Shown here piece after piece: positions 19,465 to 29,111 of a DNA stretch of 64,000 bases (position 1 is the stretch's first letter; each line of letters starts with the position of its first letter). The stretch is from Paracoccus marinus (GTDB lineage: Bacteria; Pseudomonadota; Alphaproteobacteria; Rhodobacterales; Rhodobacteraceae). The notes below the pieces were generated by a model. The model saw only the letters and a list, made by a program, of their open reading frames with translations, was not told the DNA's origin and did no database searches. The stretch covers positions 1-64,000 of the forward strand of contig NZ_VJYZ01000025.1 in assembly GCF_007018965.1 (NCBI RefSeq), given 5' to 3'. Position numbers and translations under genes: made by a program.

Positions 19465-20184
19465 ATGCATATCGAGATCGACGAAATCGCCAAGATCTTC
19501 GGCGCCACCACGGCGTTGCAGCCGGTGTCGCTGGCCATCCCCTCGGGCGCGCTCGTGGCGCTGCTGGGTCCGTCGGGGTCGGGCAAGACGACGCTGCTGC
19601 GGATCCTCGGCGGGCTGGAATACCCGTCGTCGGGCCGGGTTCTGTTCGACGGCCAGGACGCGACCGGGCTTACGGTACAGGAACGCCGCGCGGGCTTCGT
19701 GTTCCAGTCCTACGCGCTGTTCCGGCACATGACGGTGTTCGACAACGTGGCCTACGGGCTGAACGCCCGCCCCCGCGCGACGCGCCCGCCGCGGGCCGAG
19801 GTCGCGCGCCGGGTGACCAAGCTGCTGGACCTGATCCAGCTGCCCGACATCGGCAAGCGCTACCCGAGCCAGCTTTCGGGCGGCCAGCGGCAGCGCGTGG
19901 CGCTGGCGCGCGCGCTCGCGATCGAGCCGCGGATGCTGCTGCTGGACGAGCCGTTCGGGGCGCTGGACGCGAAGGTCCGAAAGGAACTGCGCCAGGGCCT
20001 GCGCCACATCCACGACGAGACCGGCCTGACCACCGTGTTCGTCACCCACGACCAGGAAGAAGCGATGGAGCTTGCCGACCTGGTCGTCGTGATGTCGATG
20101 GGCCGGATCGAACAGATCGGCAAGCCGTCCGACATCCGCGCCCGTCCCGCCACGCCCTTCGTGCGCGAGTTCATCACCGCCTGA
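19465..20184 (+). CDS. cysA: Sulfate ABC transporter ATP-binding protein, short form
   Basis: The 239-residue ATPase energises CysTW. Walker A is [12 protein letters not shown], the signature is [16 protein letters not shown], Walker B is [15 protein letters not shown], and the H-loop is [10 protein letters not shown]. Typical CysA proteins are about 340-360 residues because of a C-terminal regulatory (TOBE-like) domain. This one stops soon after the ATPase core at [13 protein letters not shown]. The convergent efflux gene ends 38 bases beyond, leaving no room for the missing domain. It is probably still functional as an ATPase. Confidence 0.9.
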   Translation: MHIEIDEIAKIFGATTALQPVSLAIPSGALVALLGPSGSGKTTLLRILGGLEYPSSGRVLFDGQDATGLTVQERRAGFVFQSYALFRHMTVFDNVAYGLNARPRATRPPRAEVARRVTKLLDLIQLPDIGKRYPSQLSGGQRQRVALARALAIEPRMLLLDEPFGALDAKVRKELRQGLRHIHDETGLTTVFVTHDQEEAMELADLVVVMSMGRIEQIGKPSDIRARPATPFVREFITA

Positions 20185-20222
20185 TCGACAGGTGCCCGCA
20201 GGCGCCAACAAGCGTCCCGTCG

Positions 20223-21266
20223 CTACTCCCGCAGCGCGTCGGGCACGTGGATGCTGACGACGACCGACAGGCCCGGCAGCAGCAGCTCGGACATCTCCTG
20301 CCCGGGGTCGATCACGATCCGAAGCGGGACCCGCCGGGTGACCTTGGTGAAGTTCCCGGTCGCGTTGCTGGCGGGCAAAAGGCTGAATTCGGAGCCGGCG
20401 GCAGGGGAATAGGATTCGACAACCCCCGTGAACTCCCTCCCGCCCATCGCATCGACGGTGAAGGTCGCGCGCTGGCCGATGCGGACCCCGTGCAGGTCGG
20501 TTTCCTTGAAGTTCGCCACGATCCAGACATCGGGCGCGACCAGCTGCGCCAGCGCGGTGCCGGCGGTGACGTACTGCCCCAGCCGCGCGCCGATCTGGCC
20601 CATCCGCCCGTCCTCGGGCGCATGCACGACCGTGTTGTCCAGATCGACCCGCGCCAGGTCCACCGCCGCCTCGGCCGCGGCCACGTCCGCGCGCCGCGCC
20701 TCGATCGAGACCTCGGCGCTTTTCACGTCCTGGGCGCCGGTCTCCAGCGCCGCGCGGGCGGCCGCCACGTCGGCCTGCGCCTGCGCCAGCGCCGCGCCCG
20801 AGCTTTCGACGGCGCTTTCGGACGCGACCCCGCGCTCCCGCAGTTCGGACGACCGCGAGGCGGCGGATTGCGACGCGGCAAGCGCCGCCTCGGCCGACTG
20901 CACGCCCGCCTCGCGCGACTGGACCAGCGCGCGGGCGGAATTGATCGACTGCTCGGCGATCGCGACGCTCGCGCGCGCCCCTTCCAGTGCCGCTTCGGCC
21001 TGTTCAAGCCGGTGGGTCGCCTGCCGGTCGTCCAGCCGCACGATCACGTCGCCGCGCTTCACCGGCTGGAAGTCCTGCACCTCGACCGACACGACGTAGC
21101 CCAAGACCTGCGGCGCAAGCGTGGTGACGCGGCCCCGGACGGCCGCGTTCTCGGTCATCGGCAGGCGCGGGGTGAAGGGGGGCAACTGCCAGGCGTAAAG
21201 GATCGTCAGCACGCCGATCGCGCCCAGCACGAGGACGACGAGGGTCGAGATTGTCTTGCGTGTCAT
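20223..21266 (-). CDS. HlyD/EmrA family membrane fusion protein
   Basis: A 347-residue periplasmic adaptor with one N-terminal membrane anchor (residues about 7-28). The biotinyl-lipoyl halves (GRVTTLAPQVLGYVVSVEV and the later VVHAPEDGRMGQIGARLGQYV) flank a long Ala-rich coiled-coil hairpin of about 120 residues. Its start overlaps the stop of the upstream emrB-like gene. Together they resemble the EmrAB drug exporter, which needs an outer-membrane TolC partner; none is encoded here. It would extrude hydrophobic toxic compounds, with specificity unknown. Confidence 0.88.
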   Translation of the reverse strand: MTRKTISTLVVLVLGAIGVLTILYAWQLPPFTPRLPMTENAAVRGRVTTLAPQVLGYVVSVEVQDFQPVKRGDVIVRLDDRQATHRLEQAEAALEGARASVAIAEQSINSARALVQSREAGVQSAEAALAASQSAASRSSELRERGVASESAVESSGAALAQAQADVAAARAALETGAQDVKSAEVSIEARRADVAAAEAAVDLARVDLDNTVVHAPEDGRMGQIGARLGQYVTAGTALAQLVAPDVWIVANFKETDLHGVRIGQRATFTVDAMGGREFTGVVESYSPAAGSEFSLLPASNATGNFTKVTRRVPLRIVIDPGQEMSELLLPGLSVVVSIHVPDALRE

Positions 21267-22972
21267 GGGGTGACCTGTGGCGGGTTGGAGCTGGCAGGGG
21301 GCGCGATCGCCGCGGCGGCGGTGCCCGCCATACGGTCGCGCAGCATGTGCAGGACAAGGATGATCGCCGCACCCGCCGCCGCCAGCGCGGTCAGCAGGAA
21401 GGCGTCGTTGTAGGCGAGGACAAAGGCCTGCGCCCCCGCCTCGTCGGCGATCTGCGACACGGCCTGCGCCTGTCGCAACAGCGGGTCGGTCAGCACCCCC
21501 GACATGCCGCGGGTCAGCGCCGCGACCTGCCCGGACACGATCTGCGACGTGACCGGCAGGTTGTTCGCCAGTTCCGCCAGGTGGACCGCCTGCCGTTCGT
21601 TGATGAAGGTCGTGAACAGCCCGCTGCCCAGCGTCCCCCCGATCGCCTGCGTGGTCAGGAACACGATCACGAACGACAGGATATAGGCCGGCCCCTTGGC
21701 CAGCGCCTGCAACAGCCCGCTCATCATCGCGGGCGGCAGGAACATGGCGGCGGCGAAGGCGATCATCGACTGGCTGGCCAGCATCTGCGCGGGCCGGGTG
21801 TCGATGGTGGACCGGCTGTCGAGCCACGCCCCAAGCGCGATCAGCAGCAGCGCGAAAAGATGGATGCGCGACTCGCGCCCCGGCTTCATCACCGCGGCGC
21901 AGGCGATCCCGCCCGCGATGGACGCCGCAACGATGGCGCCGAACAGGCCGGTCAGCTGATCGGGTCCAAGCCCCAGCGCCATGAACATCCGCGGCGCGCC
22001 CGCCGCCTGCTCGGACAGGATCAGCCGCAAAAGCAGCAGGACACCGGCAAGATGCAGGATCGGGCCGCTGGTGATCCAGTGCACGTCGATCAGCGGAACC
22101 TTGCGGTGCAGCTCGATCACGACCGCGACCGCCATCGCGGCGAAGGACAAGGCCAGCGTCCAGCCGAGCCACGGCACGGCCGTCCACCACAGCGTCGGCC
22201 CCATCGAGAACACCGCCGTCAGCCCGCCCAGCGCCGTGGCGATCAGCGCGAAGCTTGCGACATCCATGGGCGCGATGACCTTGGCCCGCGGCATCGGCTT
22301 CAGGGGCAAAAGGAACACCAGCGCCAGGCTGACGAGCGCCATCCCCAGCACCAGCAGATGCAGCACCTGCCAGCTGCCGTCCCCCATCAGGGGCGGCGCC
22401 ACCACCCGCGCCAGCGGACTGCCGAGCGACAGGAAGGTCAGCGCCAGCGGCAGCCCCAGCCGCATCTTCAGCGCGGGCGCCAGCCCCTCGAGCATGTAAA
22501 GGAACGCCAGCGTCGACAACGAGGCCGAGGACAGGCCCGACAGGAACTGGACCGCCACCGTCGCCCGCAGGTCGGATTCGAAGAGCGCCAGCGCCGACAC
22601 GAGGACGAAGCAGCTGACGCCCACCTCGGTGAAAAGGCGCAGCCCGAACTGGGTGCGGATCTTGATGAGCAGCAGCGGCACCGCCGTCTTGGGGACCATG
22701 AAGCCCACGACAAGCCACGTAGCCTCGGTCGTGGTCGCGCCGATCTGGCCCGCGATCTGCGGCAGGACGGCGGGCACCAGCCCCTGGGCGAAGCCCTGCG
22801 TCAGCGCGATGAAGATCGAAGTGGCGACATAGGCGAGGATGCGCGGCAGCGGCACCGGCACGAAGGCCGCCTGCGCGGCGGCGGCGGCGGCCGCCGGGGG
22901 AAGGGTGCCGTCGTCCCGTTCGGCGATGGCCGGGTCGGGCGCGCGGGACATGTTGGTCGCCGCCGCACTCAT
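21263..22972 (-). CDS. DHA2 family MFS efflux transporter (EmrB-like)
   Basis: A 569-residue, 14-helix major facilitator protein. The N-terminal cytoplasmic stretch contains a poly-Ala run (about residues 27-34). Helices 1-4 include GLVPAVLPQIAGQIGAT and TEATWLVVGFMVPKTAV, matching EmrB/FarB relatives, and the C-terminal periplasmic loop FTTFINERQAVHLAELAN is typical. Start and stop overlap the MarR gene upstream and the EmrA-like gene downstream, giving a regulator-pump-adaptor operon. Proton-driven export of drugs or phenolic compounds is the expected role. Confidence 0.88.
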   Translation of the reverse strand: MSAAATNMSRAPDPAIAERDDGTLPPAAAAAAAQAAFVPVPLPRILAYVATSIFIALTQGFAQGLVPAVLPQIAGQIGATTTEATWLVVGFMVPKTAVPLLLIKIRTQFGLRLFTEVGVSCFVLVSALALFESDLRATVAVQFLSGLSSASLSTLAFLYMLEGLAPALKMRLGLPLALTFLSLGSPLARVVAPPLMGDGSWQVLHLLVLGMALVSLALVFLLPLKPMPRAKVIAPMDVASFALIATALGGLTAVFSMGPTLWWTAVPWLGWTLALSFAAMAVAVVIELHRKVPLIDVHWITSGPILHLAGVLLLLRLILSEQAAGAPRMFMALGLGPDQLTGLFGAIVAASIAGGIACAAVMKPGRESRIHLFALLLIALGAWLDSRSTIDTRPAQMLASQSMIAFAAAMFLPPAMMSGLLQALAKGPAYILSFVIVFLTTQAIGGTLGSGLFTTFINERQAVHLAELANNLPVTSQIVSGQVAALTRGMSGVLTDPLLRQAQAVSQIADEAGAQAFVLAYNDAFLLTALAAAGAAIILVLHMLRDRMAGTAAAAIAPPASSNPPQVTP

Positions 22973-23382
22973 GGTCGAAGCGCGCCTTGCAGGTTCTGGA
23001 TCATGCGGTCGATCACGCGCAGGACGACGCGCAGGTCGTCGGGGTCGATCCCGTCTGTCAGCGCCGTCTCCAGTTCGCCCGGCAGGCCGGTCGCGTCGGC
23101 ACGCCGGCCCTTGGGCGTCAGGCTGACCACGATCTTGCGGCGGTCCTGGGTGTCGCGCGCCCGCACCAGCAGCCCCGCAAGCTCCAGCCCGTCCAGGTGA
23201 CTCTGGACCGTGGGGGCGGTGACCTGAAGCCGCTCGGCGATCTCGACCTGCGTCATGCCCGGCGCGGTGGAAAGCAGCGCCACGATCCGCGCGCGGGCAA
23301 GCGTCAGCCCGCCCCGCGCGCCGCTGGATTTCGCGGCGGCGCGAAGCAGGCGCGTCAGCTGTGTCAGGCGGGATACGAGCAT
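22969..23382 (-). CDS. MarR family transcriptional regulator
   Basis: A 137-residue winged-helix repressor. The DNA-binding core is MTQVEIAERLQVTAPTVQSHLDGLELAGLLVRARDTQDRRK-like, with the wing D-x-R-D-R-R motif present as RDTQDRRK. It is the first gene of the operon with the EmrB- and EmrA-like proteins, and its stop overlaps the pump start by four bases. By analogy to MprA/EmrR it should repress the operon and be released by the pump substrates. Confidence 0.9.
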   Translation of the reverse strand: MLVSRLTQLTRLLRAAAKSSGARGGLTLARARIVALLSTAPGMTQVEIAERLQVTAPTVQSHLDGLELAGLLVRARDTQDRRKIVVSLTPKGRRADATGLPGELETALTDGIDPDDLRVVLRVIDRMIQNLQGALRP

Positions 23383-23412
23383 GTGCCAATATTAATTAGC
23401 AAGCTTACGAAG
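23383..23412 (-). promoter_or_regulatory. AT-rich promoter/operator of the MarR-efflux operon
   Basis: An AT-rich island (AATATTAATTAGCAAGCTTA, 23388-23407) directly precedes the marR start within otherwise GC-rich DNA. It includes the imperfect palindrome TTAGCAAGCTTA, a plausible autorepressor site. Confidence 0.4.
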
Positions 23413-23523
23413 TGCAAGCCGTGGCTGTCAGCCTTGCCCCGGAACTCCGCCGTGGTCTGCGCCGTTCCGGCCCGACGCAACCCCGCGCCGCCCGCCGTAG
23501 GGCCGCGTAAGCAAGGAGCGCCG

Positions 23524-24966
23524 GTGGACCTGCCGACCGTGCTGACATACGCCTTTGCCGCCTACCTGATCGCGACGGGCTATTTCATCGTGGCCGAGAA
23601 CCGCAAGCCCAGCGCCACGTTCGCCTGGATGCTGCTGTTCGCCCTGCTGCCCGGGATCGGCGTCATCGTCTACCTGCTGTTCGGCCGCAAGTACTTCGGC
23701 CAGACCACGCGCCTGATGCGGCAGGAACTGACCGCCCGCCTGCGACCGCTCGTAGAGGGGCTCGAGCCGCAGCACGCGGCGGCGCTGGACAGGCTGGCGC
23801 GGGCCGGGGAACACGACACCCTGATCGCGGAGCTGGTGGCGCGGACGTCGCTGTCGGTCGTCACCACCCGCAACCGCCTGACCGTCCTGCGCAACGCCTC
23901 GGAAGCCTATCCGGCGCTGTTCGAGGACCTGAAGGCCGCACGGCGGTCGATCCACATGCAGTATTTCAGCTGGGGTTCGGACGACCTGGGCGAGGAGTTG
24001 CTGGACGTGCTGGCCCAGAAGGTCGCGGAAGGGGTCGAGGTCCGCATCCTCTACGATCCGCTCGGATCGCTCACGATGCTGCGCCGGTCCTATCTGCGGC
24101 GGATGCGCGCGGCGGGCATCAGGATGGAGCCGGTGTCGCGGCTGTGGCGCATCCACACGATCAGCTATCGCAACCATCGCAAGATCGCCGTGATCGACGG
24201 GCTGGTGGGCCACACCGGCGGGCTGAACATCGGCGGCGAACACCTGGAACCGCCGCCGGGCTTCGCGCTGTGGCGCGACACCAACGTGCGGATCGTGGGG
24301 GCGGCCGTGTCGCTGCTGCAGGCGGTGTTCACGATCGACTGGCGCAATGCGACCGGCGAGGACCTGTTCCACGAAAGCCTGTTCCCCGACGAAGCCCCCG
24401 ACCTGTCGGACGCCGACCTGCCGGTGCAGTTCTCGTTGTCGGGGCCGGATTCGCGTTGGGCGGCGGTGCGGCAGCTGTATTTCGCGATGATAACCAACGC
24501 GCGCGATCGGATCTTCATCCAGTCGCCGTTCTTCATCCTGGACGACACCATCGCCGAGGCGCTGAAAACCGCGGCCCTGCAGGGGGTGGACGTGCGGATC
24601 ATGATCAGCGAGCGCGGGACCGGCCAGCACCTGCCCTACTGGGCCGCGAACACCTATCTGGCCGACATCGCCCGGTCGGGCGCCACCATCCTTTTGTACC
24701 GGACCGGCTATCTGCACGCCAAGATCGCGGCGATGGACGGGCGGGTCTGCACGATCGGGTCGGCCAACATCGACATCCGCAGCTTCAGCATCAACTACGA
24801 ACTGAACGCGGTCATCTACGATCAGGCGATCACCCGGGCGGTCGAGGATGACTTCCACCGCGACGCCCTTGAATGCGTGCCCTTCACGGCCGAGGCCTAT
24901 GACCGGCGCAGCCCGCATATCAGGCTGCGGGATTCGCTCGCACGGCTGCTCTCACCCCTGCTGTAG
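23524..24966 (+). CDS. cls: Cardiolipin synthase (phospholipase D type)
   Basis: A 480-residue membrane enzyme joining two phosphatidylglycerols (or PG and PE) into cardiolipin. Two N-terminal membrane helices (about residues 3-22 and 33-53) precede two PLD active sites: NHRKIAVIDG and LHAKIAAMDG, both with the HxK(x)4D catalytic residues. The NLS/bacterial-cls segment MLLFALLPGIGVIVYLLFG is typical. Translation begins at a GTG at 23524 behind AAGGAG. The 3' end overlaps the convergent metallo-hydrolase gene by 15 bases. Confidence 0.92.
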   Translation: MDLPTVLTYAFAAYLIATGYFIVAENRKPSATFAWMLLFALLPGIGVIVYLLFGRKYFGQTTRLMRQELTARLRPLVEGLEPQHAAALDRLARAGEHDTLIAELVARTSLSVVTTRNRLTVLRNASEAYPALFEDLKAARRSIHMQYFSWGSDDLGEELLDVLAQKVAEGVEVRILYDPLGSLTMLRRSYLRRMRAAGIRMEPVSRLWRIHTISYRNHRKIAVIDGLVGHTGGLNIGGEHLEPPPGFALWRDTNVRIVGAAVSLLQAVFTIDWRNATGEDLFHESLFPDEAPDLSDADLPVQFSLSGPDSRWAAVRQLYFAMITNARDRIFIQSPFFILDDTIAEALKTAALQGVDVRIMISERGTGQHLPYWAANTYLADIARSGATILLYRTGYLHAKIAAMDGRVCTIGSANIDIRSFSINYELNAVIYDQAITRAVEDDFHRDALECVPFTAEAYDRRSPHIRLRDSLARLLSPLL

Positions 24967-25959
24967 CGCGCCGGGCCAGTCGAGCGTCAGCGGCTGCCCC
25001 GGCATCAGCGGCCGGAACCGGTCGCGCGGGATGCCGCGGGCGTCGAGCGCGCGGTCGAGGTCCTGCGGCGGCGCCTCGCGCGGCTCGTGCGTCATCTGGA
25101 ACGTGCCCCAGTGATGGCCAAAGGCGCGGGCCGCGCCGCAATCCAGCATGATCTGCACCGCCTCGGCCGGGTTCACGTGCTGGTGGCGCATGAACCAGCG
25201 CGGCTCATAGGCGCCGATTGGCAGCAGCGCCACGTCGGGCGGCCCGTGGCGTTCGCGGACGCGGCGGAAGATGCTGCCGTCGCCGTAGCCGGTGTCGCCG
25301 ACGTGATACAGCACCCCGCCCCCCGCACCCGAGATGACGAAGGAACACCACAGCGTCATCCGGCGGTCCGCCACCCCGCGCCCCGACCAGTGGAACGACG
25401 GCTCCAGATGCACGCTCAGGCGGTCCGACAGCGCCGCGGCCTCGCCCCAGTCATAGGTTTCGACCTCAAGGTCGGGTTTGTGGCGGCGCAGGATGGTGTC
25501 GTTGCCCAGCGGCGCGACGATCCGGGGCGCGTGTTCGCGGTCGAGCCGCAGGATCGCCGGAATGTCCATGTGGTCATAGTGGTTGTGCGTGATCAGCACG
25601 GCGTCGATCGGCGGCAGGTCGTGGAACCGGACCGCCGGCGGATGCACCCGGCGCGGTCCCGCGTGCCGCACCGGGCCCAGACGCGGCGCGAAAACCGGGT
25701 CGATCAGCAGGTTCACCCCGTCCACCTGCACCAGCACGCTCGCGTGCCCGATGGGCGCGATCCGAAGCCCCGGCACCCGCCGGGGCGGCACATCGAAGCA
25801 TTCGGGCGGGGTCACGGCGGGCCAGAACCGCGCGGCCTTGACGGCGTTCATCCACGCAAGCTCGAACAGCCCGTTCGTCCGCGGCTCGACGGGGGCGTGG
25901 AACCGATTGCCATCGAAGTGGTCGGTCACGGGGCCCTGGTAGAAGCGGTTTCTCGGCAT
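24952..25959 (-). CDS. Metallo-beta-lactamase-fold hydrolase (NAPE-PLD/UlaG-like)
   Basis: A 335-residue metal-dependent hydrolase. The metal-binding motif is THNHYDHMD (HxHxDH), with further ligands in VGDTGYGDG and the C-terminal GHHWGTFQMTHE. The N-terminal FYQGPVTDHFDGNRF and the pattern IGHASVLVQVDGVNLLIDPVF match N-acylphosphatidylethanolamine phospholipase D-like bacterial proteins. Phospholipid hydrolysis is therefore possible but unproven. It converges with cls, another phospholipid enzyme, and the coding 3' ends overlap. Confidence 0.85.
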   Translation of the reverse strand: MPRNRFYQGPVTDHFDGNRFHAPVEPRTNGLFELAWMNAVKAARFWPAVTPPECFDVPPRRVPGLRIAPIGHASVLVQVDGVNLLIDPVFAPRLGPVRHAGPRRVHPPAVRFHDLPPIDAVLITHNHYDHMDIPAILRLDREHAPRIVAPLGNDTILRRHKPDLEVETYDWGEAAALSDRLSVHLEPSFHWSGRGVADRRMTLWCSFVISGAGGGVLYHVGDTGYGDGSIFRRVRERHGPPDVALLPIGAYEPRWFMRHQHVNPAEAVQIMLDCGAARAFGHHWGTFQMTHEPREAPPQDLDRALDARGIPRDRFRPLMPGQPLTLDWPGALQQG

Positions 25960-26214
25960 GACGATCTCAGCCGTTGGCGAAGGTTTGCAGGGCGGCGGGC
26001 GACCCGCAGTTAGGACACGGCGAGGCTGGACACCCGCCGATCTGCACCGGCGCGCCGCCTGCTCGCAGGGCGGATGAGGGTTCGCAGACCATCGGCAACG
26101 TCGATCCCCCCTTCCCGCCAAGGCTCGACGTCCCATTACCAGCCCAGGCGCGCCGAGCGAAGCCCGGATGCCGCCCTTGTCCTGACGTCCCCCTGCGCCT
26201 ATAGTTCAAGGAAC
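25960..26214. other. Intergenic stretch with possible gene debris
   Basis: No intact gene. On the minus strand a short frame ending at about 25967 contains a cysteine cluster (GGCPASPCPNCGSPA), which could be the end of a decayed zinc-binding protein. No family is certain and there is no start. The promoter of the thiamin operon should lie near the right end. Confidence 0.35.
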
Positions 26215-26305
26215 GCTCGTTGGGGCGCCCCGCGCGGGGCTGAGATGTGCCAGGCACAGCACCCATCGAACCTGATCCGGGTCATGCCGGCGAAGGGAAC
26301 GGGCA
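26215..26305 (+). promoter_or_regulatory. TPP riboswitch (THI element)
   Basis: The conserved core is directly visible: GGGGCGCC, GGGCTGAGA and then CGAACCTGATCCGGGTCATGC followed by CGAAGGGAACG (short segments of 26220-26301). It lies 64 bases upstream of thiD and commands the whole ten-gene thiamin operon, shutting it off when thiamin pyrophosphate is abundant. Confidence 0.95.
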
Positions 26306-26368
26306 ATGCCGCGGCGATCCGCACGCATGTCCTTCCCCATCCGCGTGGCCCCCTGACGAGGGGATGAC

Positions 26369-27163
26369 ATGGCGATCGCGCTGACCATCGCGGGGTCCGA
26401 CAGCGGCGGGGGCGCGGGGATCCAGGCCGATCTCAAGGCGTTCTCGGCGCTCGGCGTCTATGGCGCCAGCGTCGTGACCGCGATCACGGCGCAGAACACC
26501 CGCGCCGTGACGATGGTCGAGCAGGTGTCGCCAGCGATGATCGCGGCGCAGATCGACGCCGTGCTGGACGACCTGGACGTGGCGGCCGTCAAGATCGGGA
26601 TGCTGGGCACGGTGGCGGCGACCATGGCGGTCGCGGACGCGCTGAAGGGGCGCGGGCTGCCGGTCGTGCTGGACCCGGTGATGGTGGCCAAGTCGGGCGA
26701 TCCGCTGATCGACCCGGACGCGGTCGCCGCCCTGCGCGATCACCTGCTGCCGCTCGCGACCGTGTTGACCCCGAACCTGCCCGAAGCCGCGCGCCTGCTG
26801 GGCCGCGAGACCGCGCGCGACGGGCACGAGGCCGAGTCGCAGGGCCGGGCGCTGCACGCCATGGGGCCAAGCTGGGTCCTGATGAAGGGCGGCCATGCCG
26901 ACGGCGCGACATGCACCGACCGGCTGATCGGGCCGTCGCGCCACGACTTCACCGCCCCACGGATCGCCACCCGCAACACCCACGGAACCGGCTGCTCGCT
27001 GTCGTCGGCCATCACCGCCGGGCTGGCGCTGGGGCAAACGGTGCCCGAGGCTGTGGGCGCGGCGCACGAATGGCTGCAAGGCGCGATCGCGGCGGCCGAT
27101 GGTCTGCGCGTCGGATCGGGCCACGGGCCAGTCCATCACTTCCACCGCTGGTGGCAGCCGTGA
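26369..27163 (+). CDS. thiD: Hydroxymethylpyrimidine (phosphate) kinase
   Basis: A 264-residue ribokinase-fold enzyme that phosphorylates HMP to HMP-P and HMP-PP in thiamin synthesis. The N-terminal [19 protein letters not shown] and the C-terminal anion-hole motif [13 protein letters not shown] are diagnostic. It is the first gene after the TPP riboswitch and overlaps thiO by four bases (GTGA). ThiD also enables salvage of HMP delivered by the downstream ThiXYZ transporter. Confidence 0.95.
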   Translation: MAIALTIAGSDSGGGAGIQADLKAFSALGVYGASVVTAITAQNTRAVTMVEQVSPAMIAAQIDAVLDDLDVAAVKIGMLGTVAATMAVADALKGRGLPVVLDPVMVAKSGDPLIDPDAVAALRDHLLPLATVLTPNLPEAARLLGRETARDGHEAESQGRALHAMGPSWVLMKGGHADGATCTDRLIGPSRHDFTAPRIATRNTHGTGCSLSSAITAGLALGQTVPEAVGAAHEWLQGAIAAADGLRVGSGHGPVHHFHRWWQP

Positions 27164-28158
27164 CCGGCCCCGTGACCATCCTCGGCGCGGGCGTCGCAGG
27201 GCTGGCGGTGGCGACCGAGCTTGCCGGGCGCGGCATCCCGGTGTCGATCCTCGACCCGGCAAGCGGGCCGGGCGCGCAGGGCTGTTCCTGGTGGGCGGGC
27301 GGCATGCTCGCCCCCTGGTGCGAGGCGGAATGCGCCGAAGAACCCGTGCTGCGGCTTGGCCGGACCGCTATCGACTGGTGGGACCGCCAAGGCGCGCGCG
27401 TGCAGCGGCACGGCACGCTCGTCGTGACGCCCGCCCGCGACCGCCGCGAACTGGACCGCTTTGCCCGCCGCACCTCGGGGTTCCAGACCATCGACGGGGA
27501 GTCGGTCGCCCGCCTTGAACCCGACCTCGCCGGGCGCTTCGACCGGGCGCTGTTCTTTCCGGACGAGGCGCATCTCGATCCCCGCCACGCCCTTGCGACG
27601 CTGCGCGGCCGGCTGGCCGATCAGGGCGTCGCGGTCGATCCCGGCCCGGCCCGCACCCCGCCGCCCGCCACCCGCGCCATCGACTGCCGCGGCCTTGCCG
27701 CGCGCGACATCCTGCCCGACCTGCGCGGCGTCCGGGGCGAGATGCTGGTGCTGCGCTGCCCCGAGGTCTCGTTGTCGCGGCCCGTGCGGTTGCTGCATCC
27801 GCGGGTGCCGATCTACCTCGTCCCGCGCGGCGGCGGCATCTACATGCTGGGCGCGACGATGATCGAAAGCGACCGCCGCGGGCCCGTGACCGTCCGCTCG
27901 GTCCTGGAGCTGCTGAGCGCGGCCTACGCGCTGCACCCCGCCTTCGGCGAGGCCGAGATCATCGAGACAGGGGCCGACGCCCGGCCCGCCTTCCCCGACA
28001 ACCTGCCTCGGATCGGAATGGCCGGCGGCAGGCTGTACGCGAACGGCCTGTTCCGCCACGGCTACCTGCTTGCGCCCGCGCTGGCGATGCAGATGGCCGA
28101 CCACATCGAAAACGGCACCAAACCGGAGCTCTGGCATGAAGCTGACGATCAACGGTGA
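27160..28158 (+). CDS. thiO: Glycine oxidase ThiO
   Basis: A 332-residue FAD oxidase that makes iminoglycine (dehydroglycine) for thiazole synthesis. The FAD-binding motif is [20 protein letters not shown], and a C-terminal second FAD contact lies in [18 protein letters not shown]. It starts at a GTG overlapping thiD and runs 23 bases into thiS. ThiO rather than ThiH is present, consistent with an aerobic lifestyle. Confidence 0.92.
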   Translation: MTGPVTILGAGVAGLAVATELAGRGIPVSILDPASGPGAQGCSWWAGGMLAPWCEAECAEEPVLRLGRTAIDWWDRQGARVQRHGTLVVTPARDRRELDRFARRTSGFQTIDGESVARLEPDLAGRFDRALFFPDEAHLDPRHALATLRGRLADQGVAVDPGPARTPPPATRAIDCRGLAARDILPDLRGVRGEMLVLRCPEVSLSRPVRLLHPRVPIYLVPRGGGIYMLGATMIESDRRGPVTVRSVLELLSAAYALHPAFGEAEIIETGADARPAFPDNLPRIGMAGGRLYANGLFRHGYLLAPALAMQMADHIENGTKPELWHEADDQR

Positions 28159-28345
28159 ACCGCGCGAGGTCGCGGTCAACGACGAGGCCGCGACCGTGGC
28201 CGACGCGCTCGACGCGCTTGGACTGGGGGACGCGCGGGTCGCCACCGCGCTGAACGGCGCCTTCGTGCCCGCGCCGTCGCGGGCGGATGCGGCGCTGTCG
28301 CCCGGCGACGCGATGGAAATCGTGGCGCCCATGCAGGGGGGCTGA
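28136..28345 (+). CDS. thiS: Sulfur carrier protein ThiS
   Basis: A 69-residue ubiquitin-fold sulfur carrier ending in the required Gly-Gly (APMQGG). The C-terminal glycine is adenylated by ThiF and converted to a thiocarboxylate that donates sulfur to the thiazole. The start ATG lies inside the end of thiO, and thiG starts one base after its stop. Confidence 0.93.
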   Translation: MKLTINGEPREVAVNDEAATVADALDALGLGDARVATALNGAFVPAPSRADAALSPGDAMEIVAPMQGG

Positions 28346-28346
28346 G

Positions 28347-29111
28347 ATGCCGGTCTTTTACGGAACCGAGGTCGCGTCCCCGCTGATGCTGGGGACCGCA
28401 GGCTACCCCAGCCCCCGCATCCTTGCCGATGCGTTCCGCGCCTCGGGCGCGGGCATCGCCACCGTCAGCCTGCGGCGCGAGGCGGGGGGCGGGCAGGATT
28501 TCCTGCGGCTGGTCGAGGGGCTGGGGGTGCGGCTTTTGCCCAACACCGCCGGCTGCCACACGGCGCGCGAGGCGGTCACGACCGCCCACATGGCGCGCGA
28601 ACTGCTGGGCACCGACTGGATCAAGCTTGAGGTGATCGGCCACGCCGATCTGCTTGCCCCCGACGTGTTCCAGCTGGTCGAGGCGGCGCGCGCGCTGTCG
28701 GGCGACGGCTTCAAGGTGTTTCCCTATTGCACCGAGGACCTGTCGGTCTGCGACCGGCTCCTGGACGCGGGCTGCGAGGTGCTGATGCCCTGGGGCGCGC
28801 CGATCGGGTCGGGGCTGGGGCTGAACAACCTGCACGGGCTGCGCGCGCTCAGGGCCGCGCACCCGGACGTGCCGATGGTGATCGACGCGGGCATCGGCCT
28901 GCCCAGCCACGCGGCCGCGGCGATGGAAATGGGATTCGACGCCGTCCTGCTGAACACCGCCGTCGCCCGCGCGGGCGACCCCGTGGCGATGGCCGGGGCC
29001 ATGGCGCAGGCGATCCGCGCCGGGGCCGCCGCGCGCGCCGCCGACCCGATGGAGCCGCGCGAGATGGCCGTGCCATCGACCCCGGTCCTTGGCAAGGCGT
29101 TCCTGTCATGA
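28347..29111 (+). CDS. thiG: Thiazole synthase ThiG
   Basis: A 254-residue TIM-barrel enzyme building the thiazole phosphate from deoxyxylulose 5-phosphate, iminoglycine and ThiS thiocarboxylate. The Schiff-base lysine is in WIKLEVIGH (about residue 94). [15 protein letters not shown] and the phosphate-binding [18 protein letters not shown] with [10 protein letters not shown] are diagnostic. It overlaps thiE by four bases. Confidence 0.95.
   Translation: MPVFYGTEVASPLMLGTAGYPSPRILADAFRASGAGIATVSLRREAGGGQDFLRLVEGLGVRLLPNTAGCHTAREAVTTAHMARELLGTDWIKLEVIGHADLLAPDVFQLVEAARALSGDGFKVFPYCTEDLSVCDRLLDAGCEVLMPWGAPIGSGLGLNNLHGLRALRAAHPDVPMVIDAGIGLPSHAAAAMEMGFDAVLLNTAVARAGDPVAMAGAMAQAIRAGAAARAADPMEPREMAVPSTPVLGKAFLS

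Noticed and set aside
21267-22718. Apparent fusion of the EmrA-like protein with a long upstream frame
   Set aside because: The upstream part is the emrB gene read in the wrong frame; the real start overlaps the emrB stop.
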